Below, piece after piece: positions 54,863 through 64,000 of a stretch of DNA of 64,000 bases (position 1 is the first letter of the stretch; every line of letters begins with the position of its first letter). The notes beneath the pieces were generated by a model. It did no database searches. It saw only the letters and a program-made list of their open reading frames with translations, and had not been told where the DNA came from. The DNA comes from Mesorhizobium sp. M4B.F.Ca.ET.203.01.1.1 (GTDB taxonomy: Bacteria; Pseudomonadota; Alphaproteobacteria; Rhizobiales; Rhizobiaceae), in assembly GCF_004791025.1 (NCBI RefSeq), contig NZ_SRUO01000019.1, forward strand, positions 1 through 64,000, written 5' to 3'. Both the position numbers and the translations under genes were made by a program.

Positions 54863-56833
54863 TCACGAAACACCAGGTCCGCTCCTTTGCCGGCCGACGG
54901 TCCATGAAATCCCCTCCCCACTCACGACACCGGAGACCTCCTTGCCCACATGGCGCTCAAGCACCGGCCGCCATGGCACCAGCGTGAACTCGCGCGACTT
55001 CTCAACGACGGCATATTTTCCGCTGGCAAGCTCGACGGAGCGGCGGAGCGTACCCTCTACTCGTCCTCCGGATCGCGCTTCGGCATAGGGCAGGCCAAGT
55101 TCCTCCGACAGTTGGCCAGCAACACGGTTCAGTTCTCGCTGGCGCAGGATCGAAAGCATGTTGGCTCGATAGACGATCCGATCCTGTTCTTCATGCGCGA
55201 GGCCTTGCGCGATCAGCCACTCCCGCCGGCGAGCTTGCGCCTCTCTCACGTCGCAGCCGAAGCCGGATCCGTGCAAAGGCTCGGGTCTATCGGCAACCAG
55301 CTCCCGGTCGAGCCAGGTGGCGCCGTTGAAGCTGACCTGTCGCTCCAGCGCCATTGAGGAGAGCTTGTCGACAACGACAGGCTCGGCCCTGGCCCGCTGG
55401 CCCTCATAATTCGCGACGCGATCGAGATGGTCCGGCGCGATGAGCCAGGTGCCGTTCGGCTCTCGCTCAACGCCGCCGGTCGCGCGGCGGATCGCCTCCA
55501 GCCGCCGCACATGCGTTCGCGCAAAGCTCTCGGTGGCGGATGGGTCATGCTTCAGGTGGATATCGACGTCGTAACGGCCGCCATTCGCGGCGGCGATTTC
55601 GGCGATGGTACGATCGACCCGCCTCGGCTCGGTGTTCCTTGGCGCGACACGCACGATGCAGCCATTAGGCATCGTTTCCATCGCCTCGCCTCTACCGATG
55701 TCGATCCAATGGCTCTTACCGTCGACGGCGTCGACGATCATGTAGTGGCGGTCATTGATCTCGTCGGCCAGTCCACGCGCGACAACGCGACCGACGAGAG
55801 ACTGGACGGGCTCGCCGGCTCGATCGTGGATCACCCAGTCGGCGGCACTGCGTGCAAGCCCCTTGCCGGCCAGTTCGCGGTGGATGGTCTTGATGATGTC
55901 GCCGCGTTCGCCGGTGCGGCGCAGCGTGGCTTCGAGCTCATCGTCGAGGCGCCAGGAGCCAGCGCCGACCTCCGCGGCCAGACCCATCCGCTCGAGCTTG
56001 CGCAGCCGTCCCTGGTGCAGCGTCTGGCGAATGGCGTCGGGACCGCCCGGCGAGACCAGCCCGTCATCATCACGCATGCTGAGCAGCCGACGGTCGATGC
56101 TGGTGAAGCGTTCCTGCTCCATTTCCCGGCGCAGGCGAAGCTCAATCTCGCGGTCGGTTCGCGGACCGAGATCGAGGCTGACCAGCTCGGCCGCCCGCTC
56201 GCGGATGCCAGATGAGATATATTCGCGCGCGATGACCAGGTTCTCGCCACGGTCGTCCCTGCCTCGGACGATGATGTGGCTGTGCGGGTGGCCGGTGTTG
56301 AAATGATCAACCGCGACCCAGTCGAGCTTCGTGCCGAGGTCTTCCTGCATCTGCGCCATGAGCCGCCGCGTCAGCGCCTTCAGGTCTTCATACTCGATGC
56401 CGTCTTCGGCAGCGACGATGAAGCGGAATTGGTGGCGGTCGCCGTCCGCGCGATCGATGAACGCCTTGCCGTCGACGCGGTCGCTGTCGGCGCCGTAGAG
56501 CTCGCCAGGCGCACCTTCTCGGGTGACGCCGTCGCGCTGAAGATAGCGTAGATGGGCACGCGCCCCGTCCGCGCCCTTGCCGGCGAGCTTGACGATCCGC
56601 GCCTTGACGATCACCCGGCGCTGGCGGAAGGCGGCATACCGGTCGCGCGATTTCAGCAGCGCCGCAGCCGCCCCGCCGCGCCCTGTCCGGCTGCCCGTGA
56701 AGCGACCGCCGGGCTGGGGCTGGCCGCCGGCTCGGTTGACGGCTGCCCGGACTTGACCGGCATAGCGTTTGCCTGCCTTCGAGCCGCGCGACCCGATTTT
56801 GCCGAGCTTCGGCCTGAACTCGTCATCCTTCAT
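54863..56833 (-). CDS. relaxase / mobilization nuclease (VirD2-like, DUF3363)
   Basis: A 656-residue conjugative relaxase. Residues 75-200 contain the nuclease core with the three-histidine motif H182, H184 and H186 in FNTGHPHSHIIVRG. The middle and C-terminal parts are the DUF3363 region (HDRAGEPVQSLVGRVVARGL, and LVPWRPVLERHVGKEVSG near the end). The probable catalytic tyrosine is in the N-terminal region, Y97 or Y113. It would nick oriT, stay bound to the 5' end and pilot the strand through TraG. This is the type of relaxase used by Mesorhizobium ICEs. A candidate oriT lies just upstream. Confidence 0.92.
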   Translation of the reverse strand: MKDDEFRPKLGKIGSRGSKAGKRYAGQVRAAVNRAGGQPQPGGRFTGSRTGRGGAAAALLKSRDRYAAFRQRRVIVKARIVKLAGKGADGARAHLRYLQRDGVTREGAPGELYGADSDRVDGKAFIDRADGDRHQFRFIVAAEDGIEYEDLKALTRRLMAQMQEDLGTKLDWVAVDHFNTGHPHSHIIVRGRDDRGENLVIAREYISSGIRERAAELVSLDLGPRTDREIELRLRREMEQERFTSIDRRLLSMRDDDGLVSPGGPDAIRQTLHQGRLRKLERMGLAAEVGAGSWRLDDELEATLRRTGERGDIIKTIHRELAGKGLARSAADWVIHDRAGEPVQSLVGRVVARGLADEINDRHYMIVDAVDGKSHWIDIGRGEAMETMPNGCIVRVAPRNTEPRRVDRTIAEIAAANGGRYDVDIHLKHDPSATESFARTHVRRLEAIRRATGGVEREPNGTWLIAPDHLDRVANYEGQRARAEPVVVDKLSSMALERQVSFNGATWLDRELVADRPEPLHGSGFGCDVREAQARRREWLIAQGLAHEEQDRIVYRANMLSILRQRELNRVAGQLSEELGLPYAEARSGGRVEGTLRRSVELASGKYAVVEKSREFTLVPWRPVLERHVGKEVSGVVSGEGISWTVGRQRSGPGVS

Positions 56834-56936
56834 GCGAGCCTCCCAGACATATCAAGCAAAATCAGACACTTACACGTCCAACCCTCTTGGCACCGGCGGC
56901 AGCCTCCTGGAAAAACGATGTGCAGACAAAGATTTA

Positions 56937-56969
56937 ACCGCCTCCTGGAGGCGGTACCTTTATCTTGCC
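56937..56969. other. candidate oriT
   Basis: The 9-base arms ACCGCCTCC and GGAGGCGGT flank a single T, and five bases later comes TATCTTGCC, close to the RP4-type nic sequence TATCCTGCC. An inverted repeat just before nic next to the relaxase gene is the standard layout of this class. Nicking is not demonstrated. Confidence 0.45.
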
Positions 56970-57012
56970 TTACGCGCCCAGCCCCGCCAGACGCGCCCCC
57001 GTCCGCCCATGG

Positions 57013-57696
57013 CTAACGCACCGGCTCCTTCGGCTGCGCGCCGTCCTTGCCGAGCGGCACGAAGAGATCGCCGTTTCGCACGCCTGAGTGAACACCGTCA
57101 TGAATGAAGAACAGCGACCGTCCGAGAGGAGCGATTTGCGCCTTTGGAGCGACAGATTGGCTTTCGAACGCCTCGATGTCGGCCGCCGAAACTCCGGCCG
57201 CCTTGAGTTGGTCGAGGTACTCGACGGTCTCTTCTGGCAGCGGTTTGCCACGCTTCAAATGCTCGTCGTAGCGCTCGGGACCGGCATTGTAGGCGCCAAA
57301 CAGGCCAGGAAATCCGAAGCGGTCATACATGGCGCTGAGATAGGCCGTGCCGGCCAGGATATTGTCGCGCGGATCGTGGGGGTTAGGCCCAAGGCCGTGT
57401 TCGACCCGCATCTCCTCATAGGTGCCGGGCATCACCTGCATGAGGCCCATGGCGCCAGCGGGGGAGGTGATGGGGCGGCCGCCGCGCATTGTCTTGCCGC
57501 CGCTTTCGGCAGCCATGACGGCATAGATCCAGGCTTGGGGAATATGGAAGCGCCGGCTTGCTTCCGATACCAACGTCTGCCACTTTCGCAGCTGCGGACT
57601 TTGGGAGATGGCGACCGGCTCAGCGCCGGTCGAGGCGGAACAGGCGCATGGCGCAATGGCGATCATGCCCAACAAGAGGAGGGTCACTCGGTCCAT
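57013..57696 (-). CDS. lytic transglycosylase (VirB1-like)
   Basis: A 227-residue SLT-family enzyme. The lipoprotein-like signal LLLLGMIAIAPCACSAS is followed by the catalytic domain with the active-site glutamate in YAVMAAESGGKT, then SPAGAMGLMQVMPGT and LFGAYNAGPERY. It opens peptidoglycan for assembly of the mating channel. It overlaps the end of traF by 13 bases. The C-terminal 60 residues are outside the catalytic domain. Confidence 0.92.
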   Translation of the reverse strand: MDRVTLLLLGMIAIAPCACSASTGAEPVAISQSPQLRKWQTLVSEASRRFHIPQAWIYAVMAAESGGKTMRGGRPITSPAGAMGLMQVMPGTYEEMRVEHGLGPNPHDPRDNILAGTAYLSAMYDRFGFPGLFGAYNAGPERYDEHLKRGKPLPEETVEYLDQLKAAGVSAADIEAFESQSVAPKAQIAPLGRSLFFIHDGVHSGVRNGDLFVPLGKDGAQPKEPVR

Positions 57697-58232
57697 AGCG
57701 GTACGAGCCTCCCGATGACATTTTGAGTGGGAACAGGCCCGAAATAGCGGCTGTCGAAGGAGCGGTTTTTGTCGCTGCCGAGCAGGAAAACCTCGTTATC
57801 CCCGAGCGCTCGGCAGCCGTTCCACCATGGCAAAGGTCGGCCTTCGGCGTCGATTTTGAGCCGGCGCGCGACGATGTCGCCGCCGATGATGATGGCGTCA
57901 TTGAAGGCGCAGACATTATCGTCCGGCAGCGCTGCAAGACGTTTTGCCAGCGGCACATTGCGAGGCAGATAGCTGCGCTCGGCGGCGAGATACGCCGCGT
58001 ATTCAGGCGGGCGCACGAGCACGAGATCGCCACGCGCCAGCGCTCCCGCAGCGATGCGGTAAAGGCCGATCGGCGCGCTGGCCGAGGCGTTCCAGACCAG
58101 CCAAGGGGTGGGCTTTCCCAGCGCCGTGAAGCCCAAAAGACCGAGACCGGCCGCGGCCAAGGCGACCGTCTTACGGGCTCGAACACGCCTCAGGCGGCTG
58201 CCGATCAGATGGATGGAAGGGCGCCGCCTCAT
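57684..58232 (-). CDS. traF: conjugative signal peptidase TraF (S26)
   Basis: A 182-residue S26 peptidase with one membrane helix (VALAAAGLGLLGFTALG). The catalytic serine is in NASASAPIGLYRI and the lysine in LPRNVPLAKRLAALP; the later strands include GCRALGDNEVFLLGSDKNRSFDSRYFG (key part LLGSDKNRSFDSRY). TraF processes and can cyclise the TrbC pilin. The ATG at 58232 overlaps the HTH gene by four bases. Confidence 0.93.
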   Translation of the reverse strand: MRRRPSIHLIGSRLRRVRARKTVALAAAGLGLLGFTALGKPTPWLVWNASASAPIGLYRIAAGALARGDLVLVRPPEYAAYLAAERSYLPRNVPLAKRLAALPDDNVCAFNDAIIIGGDIVARRLKIDAEGRPLPWWNGCRALGDNEVFLLGSDKNRSFDSRYFGPVPTQNVIGRLVPLWTE

Positions 58233-58498
58233 GAACGGCCTCCCGTGCCGCCCTGGCCGGAACCGGCCTTGCCATCGCCGGCGGTGGAGTGCTGCGGGTG
58301 TCCTTTCGACCAATGGTCGAGTTCGTCGATGTGATAGCGGACATAGCGGCCGTGCTTGCGGAATTTCGGGCCGCCGCCCTTGAGCCGCATCTTTTCGAGC
58401 GTGCGCTGGGAGAGCCCGATATAGAAGGCGGCTTGGGCTGTGCTGAGAAACGGGCTGCCCTTTTTCGCGCGGGCCGCGCGTTCGTTTTCGTCGTCCAT
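58229..58498 (-). CDS. helix-turn-helix (excisionase-like) protein
   Basis: An 89-residue protein with a MerR/AlpA-type helix-turn-helix: FLSTAQAAFYIGLSQRTLEK, then GGGPKFRKHGRYVRYHIDEL. The tail is Gly/Ser rich. This gene normally lies directly upstream of traF in such ICEs and may regulate the transfer genes. A role as excisionase is less likely, as no integrase is near. Confidence 0.85.
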   Translation of the reverse strand: MDDENERAARAKKGSPFLSTAQAAFYIGLSQRTLEKMRLKGGGPKFRKHGRYVRYHIDELDHWSKGHPQHSTAGDGKAGSGQGGTGGRS

Positions 58499-58678
58499 GA
58501 TGATCCTCGTTTCGCTTCGGACAAGCGAGGGCGAGGATGGGCGAGGGAGATCGTCTCGGGGACGGGCGAAGAGTCGGGGGAGAGTTTTCGCCGCCCTTTA
58601 GGGCGGACGGGGTTTGGGTGGAACTCCTGGGAATGAGCCCCGCGCCGGGGCTGCGGCGCGAGGCTCTATCTCGGCCGG

Positions 58679-59002
58679 TCAGTCGGCCGGGTTCCAGATG
58701 ATGGCGTAGGTGTCGTGATCGTCCTGGCCGGCGGCGCGGCCGAGATTGGCGTAGAGCTTGCGCGGTCCGAACTCCGGCGCTGCAATCGACAGGCTCACAT
58801 AATCCTTGCCGGAAGTCTCGCCGGTGCGGATCCAGCCGGCGCCAACTTCGACCCCTTGCGTAAGCACCCGGAAGTCGGGATGGTTGTCGGCGCTCTTGGC
58901 CTGGTTGGGGACGATATCGATGTCGGCGCGGACGCTGAGCGTCTTGAGCTGGCCCTTGTAGGCGCCGTTTTCCTGCTTGTTGACGTAACCGATCGCGGTC
59001 AT
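58679..59002 (-). CDS. DUF736 protein
   Basis: A 107-residue protein with the DUF736 order: IGYVNKQENGAYKGQLKTLS, DIDIVPNQAKSADNHPDFRV, then TSGKDYVSLSIAAPEFGP. The family is nearly universal on proteobacterial conjugative elements; its function is unknown, though a single-strand binding-like fold has been considered. GGAG upstream of ATG 59002 fixes the start. The 600 bases that follow (59003-59602) carry long but featureless open frames on both strands. Confidence 0.9.
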   Translation of the reverse strand: MTAIGYVNKQENGAYKGQLKTLSVRADIDIVPNQAKSADNHPDFRVLTQGVEVGAGWIRTGETSGKDYVSLSIAAPEFGPRKLYANLGRAAGQDDHDTYAIIWNPAD

Positions 59003-59602
59003 TTCGAAGTCTCCTTTTGTGGTTTCGCCGGGGACCATCCCCTGCGATGGCGCACCGTAATGGGCGCGTCAGGACCGCCTGAATCCGACAGGGCCGCAGC
59101 GACAGCGAAGGATCCGAGCGGGCAGCTTTTTTGTGAGCGAAGCGGCGCGAGGAAGCCGCCGCAGGCGGCGGGGAAAAAAGCTGATGGCGAGGGTTTCGGG
59201 CGGCCGGACCCGCCCATAGGTCGACAAGCCAGCCGCAGGGATGGTCCTTGGAGAGAGCATGGAGACCGCTCGCCAAGTGCGGTCTTTCAGCCAAGCAGGA
59301 CGCCGGGATGAAACGGCCTGCAAAGATGCTGCGCCCTTATGCCGGATCGAGATCGTGCCAGCGGGTCGGGCGCCAGAGCAGACATCCGGCATGGTGCGAT
59401 CTATGAAAGCAGGGCTCGCCAGCGGGAATTTGATACGCGAAGGGGCCAAAGCAAGGCTGGATGAGAAGCCGGTGCTACCTGCAGGTCCAGTGTCATGTGG
59501 CGGCGCTCGGGAAACCGCTACGCAACGTGACGCGCTCTTATGAGGCGAACAGACCGGCCCCAAAACCGATCGACCGGTGGTCGGCGCGAAACGCGTCATG
59601 CC

Positions 59603-59728
59603 TGTCCGAAAGCTGACAGTGGCAGAAGACGCATGTCGGGTTCCGCACAATTGACCATGCTGGATTTGTGAGGTTTTCAGGGAGAGCCATGCGTTCACTA
59701 CCCAGTGAGCTTTGGCACGGCATTTGCA
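59603..59728 (+). promoter_or_regulatory. NifA-dependent sigma54 promoter
   Basis: Two NifA upstream activator sites TGT-N10-ACA lie at 59603-59618 and 59634-59649. The sigma54 promoter TGGCACGGCATTTGCA is at 59713-59728, with exactly ten bases between the GG and GC elements. The activator sites are about 130 and 100 bases before the expected start near 59739, the usual enhancer distance. It faces the truncated protease gene and groESL. Confidence 0.85.
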
Positions 59729-60012
59729 CTTGAGATGTGGCAACACGGATCGAAGGTTGACTGCATGCACAAGCGCGAGATGAGCAATGCTCTCCTTTCC
59801 TGGAGGCTTGGCAGCAGATTCGATTGTGACGTTGCGAGGAGCTTCAGCCGCTCGCGGCGGAAGTGATCTCAAATCTGAAGGCACCGTTGGGGCCGCAGCC
59901 ATCAAACACATCTTTCTCTTTTTCGCAGCTCGTCATCAACGCGATGCGGACTTCTTCGCGTCGACGGCGGCCGAAGGTGGAGAAGGGCTCGACTTGCAAA
60001 AAGGAGTTGTCA

Positions 60013-60321
60013 ATGACGTCTTACGTTCGCACCAACAGCCCGGCGCAGGTGCGCTCACTGTCCACCTTTGGCAAGCATCTGCAAAGGAGCGTGCTGACGG
60101 CGACGCTGCTTGCCGCGGCTTCGACGGGAAGTGAAGCGCAGCCCTATGTTCGTGCTGACGGCAGCACGACTGACGACTTGGAAGCGGCGCGCGCAAGTTG
60201 GCGTCATGACGCCGAATTCAATGGAAATGTGGGGCTCGCAGCCATCAACGCGGATGCGCGTATGCGTTGGGTTCCACCGGGGAGGGGGCCAGAGCTCCTC
60301 GCCTGCCCTCGTCCGTCTTGA
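60013..60321 (+). pseudogene. N-terminal fragment of an S8 autotransporter protease
   Basis: AAGGAG precedes the ATG at 60013. The first 80 residues contain a signal-like stretch (SVLTATLLAAASTGSEAQ), then SWRHDAEFNGNVGLAAINADA. In another frame the sequence continues AYALGSTGEGA, the lead-in to the catalytic Asp of autotransporter subtilases, and then stops. So one frameshift near 60255 plus a large 3' deletion left only about 90 of an expected several hundred residues. It is the first frame after the NifA promoter. Confidence 0.6.
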
Positions 60322-60355
60322 CGAGTGCCCGCTTACAGCCTACCTCACTATCGCG

Positions 60356-60382
60356 TTAGCACTCGTCCATCGCGAGTGCTAA
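60356..60382. promoter_or_regulatory. CIRCE operator (HrcA site)
   Basis: Perfect 9-base arms TTAGCACTC and GAGTGCTAA with a 9-base spacer, 40 bases before groES. HrcA represses groESL here in the absence of heat stress. Confidence 0.95.
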
Positions 60383-60422
60383 CAAAAACCCCTCAACATC
60401 CGCACCAGGGAAAAATCCGAAA

Positions 60423-60779
60423 ATGGCAAAGTCGAAGTTCCGCCCGCTGCATGACCGCGTGGTCGTTCGCCGGGTCGAATCCGAATCCAAGACCGCTGGC
60501 GGGATCATCATCCCGGATACGGCAAAGGAAAAGCCGCAGGAAGGCGAGATCATCGCCGTTGGTTCCGGCGCCCGTGACGAAGCCGGCAAGCTCGTCCCAC
60601 TGGACGTCAAGGCCGGCGATCGCATCCTGTTCGGCAAGTGGTCGGGCACCGAAGTCAAGCTCAATGGCGAAGACCTTCTGATCATGAAGGAATCCGACAT
60701 CATGGGCATCATCGGCTCATATCAGGCCCTTTCGTCAACTGAATTCCCGGGCTCGATTGAAGCCCCTGCCAGGAGCTAA
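60423..60779 (+). CDS. groES: co-chaperonin GroES with extended C-terminus
   Basis: A 118-residue GroES. KFRPLHDRVVVRRVESESKT, the mobile loop KTAGGIIIPDTAKEKPQEG and MKESDIMGIIG are all normal. Rhizobial GroES usually ends at about residue 98 after MGIIG or MGVIG. Here TCA stands where TAA would end it, and the frame runs 20 residues more to a TAA two bases before groEL. It caps the GroEL ring. The extension would point away from the ring interface and may be tolerated. Confidence 0.95.
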   Translation: MAKSKFRPLHDRVVVRRVESESKTAGGIIIPDTAKEKPQEGEIIAVGSGARDEAGKLVPLDVKAGDRILFGKWSGTEVKLNGEDLLIMKESDIMGIIGSYQALSSTEFPGSIEAPARS

Positions 60780-60781
60780 AA

Positions 60782-62440
<1,659 letters not shown>

Positions 62441-62467
62441 TCCAGCTCTGGCAGCTTTCGCAACGAG

Positions 62468-62494
62468 GGGCGGCAGCAATGCCGCCCTTTTTTT
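62468..62494 (+). terminator. rho-independent terminator of groESL
   Basis: Stem GGGCGGCA/TGCCGCCC with a GCAA loop followed by seven T. Confidence 0.92.
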
Positions 62495-62589
62495 GCGAAC
62501 CTCGATCCGATAAACGATCGGCGCCAACGCCGGCCATGTTAGCGCAACCTCAAAAGAACTGTCGAGTTGGTTGCGCGGCTTTTGCGTCA

Positions 62590-63591
62590 TCAGAGGCGCA
62601 AGGCGGCCGCGTGTGATGATTGCGCGCTTCCATAGGCGGTTTCGGCATGTGCCTCGCCTTCGACATCGGCATTGCGGCCAAGCAGGAAATCGGCGGCTTT
62701 CGAGGCATGGCTTGCGGCGCGGAAGATGGCGCGGTTGTCCTCGCGCAAAAACGTCAGCCATGAGCCGATGTAGTCGGCATGGCGCACGGTCGGCTCGATG
62801 CCGAGACTGCTGCAGATGAAGGCTGATGCGATTTCGGCGACCAGTTCCTCGCGCGCATAGGTGTTGGACCCGAAGGAGCCGGACAGGTCGCGCGCGAGTC
62901 GCGTCGGGTGGCCGGTCCAGTGGCCAAGCTCGTGAAAGCAGGTCCGGTAATAGTCGATCTGGTGGAAGAAAGCCGGCTGCGGCGGCACCTGTATGGTGTC
63001 GCTGCCGGGCATGTAGAAGGCGCGCTCGCCGCCGATGCGAAAATCAGCGCCGGTTGCATGAATGAGCGCCTCGGCCTGCGGGACCATCTCGCGCTCAGGC
63101 AGAGGCTCGCCGGCGGCATAAAGATGTTCGGGCAGATTATCGCACTGCGCGACATTGAAGACGGTAAAGCGCTTCAGGAAGGGCACCGCCTGCGGTTCGT
63201 CGCCATCGGTGTCGGCGCGTTGCTTTTCGTTCTTGGGAACAAAGCGGTCAGCGTGAACGATGGTGGTGCCGTGCTCACCCTTCCTGACATTGCCACCTAG
63301 GGAAAGCGCCTGCCGGAAGGTGAGCCAGTTCTGGCTGGGGAAACCGCGATCGATGACCCCGCCCCACAGGATCAGGATATTGATGCCGGAATATCGGCGC
63401 TGGGTGGCCGCATTCCGCGGCAGGCCGAGGCCTGTCCTTGCCCTGCCCCACGGCTTGACCCATGGCACGGTGCCGCGCTCCAGTTCGGCAATGATGCGGT
63501 CGGTGATTTCCTGATAAAGGCTGGCGCCGGTGCGCCCGCCACTCTCTGCGCCAGCCTGTCGGCTGCCGCAACGTTTGTTGTTTGCACGCAT
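62590..63591 (-). CDS. ArdC-family antirestriction protein
   Basis: A 333-residue protein. The N-terminal ssDNA-binding domain shows GASLYQEITDRIIAELERG, VPWVKPWG and YSGINILILWG. The C-terminal zincin-like domain has HELGHW at 220-225 with a downstream glutamate in YAREELVAEIASAF. ArdC proteins protect incoming single-stranded plasmid DNA from host nucleases during conjugation. The gene is intact. The following 409 bases to the window end hold no gene I can support; the first gene of the next block lies outside. Confidence 0.92.
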   Translation of the reverse strand: MRANNKRCGSRQAGAESGGRTGASLYQEITDRIIAELERGTVPWVKPWGRARTGLGLPRNAATQRRYSGINILILWGGVIDRGFPSQNWLTFRQALSLGGNVRKGEHGTTIVHADRFVPKNEKQRADTDGDEPQAVPFLKRFTVFNVAQCDNLPEHLYAAGEPLPEREMVPQAEALIHATGADFRIGGERAFYMPGSDTIQVPPQPAFFHQIDYYRTCFHELGHWTGHPTRLARDLSGSFGSNTYAREELVAEIASAFICSSLGIEPTVRHADYIGSWLTFLREDNRAIFRAASHASKAADFLLGRNADVEGEAHAETAYGSAQSSHAAALRL

Positions 63592-64000
63592 CGTGATGTC
63601 CTCCGCTCTTCAATCGCGCCCTCCCCGGAAGCGGGGTGGGCGGCGAAAGCGACCGGAAAGGCCCGACGTCGGAGGCGGACTGCATCCGCAGGACCGGAAC
63701 GGAGTGGAGGACCCGAAGCGAAAGCGAAGGGTTGCGGGACGCCGCGGCGGGCCTAGAAGGGAGTGCTGCCCGCCCTGCGCCACCGGGGAAGGCCACGATA
63801 AAAACGACGCCGGCCGACAGGCCGGCGACCGTCAGCAGCCGAAGGCTGCCCCGCGCCAGGGGGCGAAGCCGCAGGGCCAAGACCGCCTGAGCCTGGCGAA
63901 GATAAGCGGGCTCGGTTCACGAGCACCCGGCCAGCGCCTTCAGGCGCGGGCGCTCAGGATTGTTGTTGGCGCCCACGGCAGCTGGATGACCGCAACAAGA

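Noticed and set aside
59069..59911. 280-residue open frame on the minus strand
   Set aside because: It crosses the NifA/sigma54 promoter and has no recognisable domain or start site.

Overview
The window looks like part of a symbiosis island / integrative and conjugative element (ICE) of a Mesorhizobium-type rhizobium. Four things support this. There is a full high-affinity cbb3 oxidase set (fixNOQP-fixGHIS) with its FnrN-type oxygen regulator. There is a Trb-type conjugation cluster with TraG, relaxase, TraF-like peptidase and lytic transglycosylase. A large type III effector candidate of the Ulp1/NopD kind has a tts box just upstream. Many of the small genes belong to families typical of rhizobia (DUF768, DUF3606, DUF2274, DUF736). 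DNA is GC-rich. No rRNA, tRNA or CRISPR array was found.

Layout. 0-7 kb: the end of a c-type cytochrome gene, then small hypothetical genes mixed with decayed ones. 7-13 kb: ICE maintenance genes on the minus strand (split DUF2493/SLOG protein, Toprim protein, ParB-like protein, DUF932 protein). 13.3-15.2 kb: a recombination module with an AlpA-like putative excisionase, a P4-type tyrosine integrase, five GTACCGTCA-type repeats and a 15-bp copy of the guaA 3' end, the kind of core used by guaA-targeting ICEs including the IntG system of tripartite Mesorhizobium ICEs. 15.8-18.1 kb: an IS66 remnant and a GGDEF-EAL gene with an in-frame amber codon. 18.2-31.2 kb: a microaerobic block on the minus strand (CHAT-like protein and FAD monooxygenase, fixS-I-H-G-P-Q-O-N, fnrN) plus hemN on the plus strand, with three FNR/FixK-type boxes. 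31.4-43.3 kb: the mating-pore operon traG-(RHH)-trbB-C-D-E-J-L-F-G-I-DUF2274. 43.5-54.5 kb: variable cargo, namely the Ulp1-like effector, a four-gene ubiquitin-like conjugation operon (Ubl, E2, JAB, E1) and a subtilase/AAA ATPase pair. 54.9-59 kb: relaxase, candidate oriT, transglycosylase, TraF, HTH protein and DUF736. 59.6-62.5 kb: a NifA/sigma54 promoter, a truncated autotransporter-protease gene and groES-groEL under CIRCE. 62.6-64 kb: ArdC antirestriction protein.

How the parts fit. The integrase, excisionase, relaxase and Trb/TraG genes would excise and transfer the element, and ArdC and DUF932-type genes would ease establishment in a new host. The fix block, hemN and the NifA-linked region serve respiration and haem supply in the low-oxygen nodule, while the effector would act in the plant cell. 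The ubiquitin-like operon and the subtilase/AAA pair look like conflict or defence cargo. A short relaxase-tail relic between them suggests that cargo was stacked next to the relaxase gene by successive recombination.
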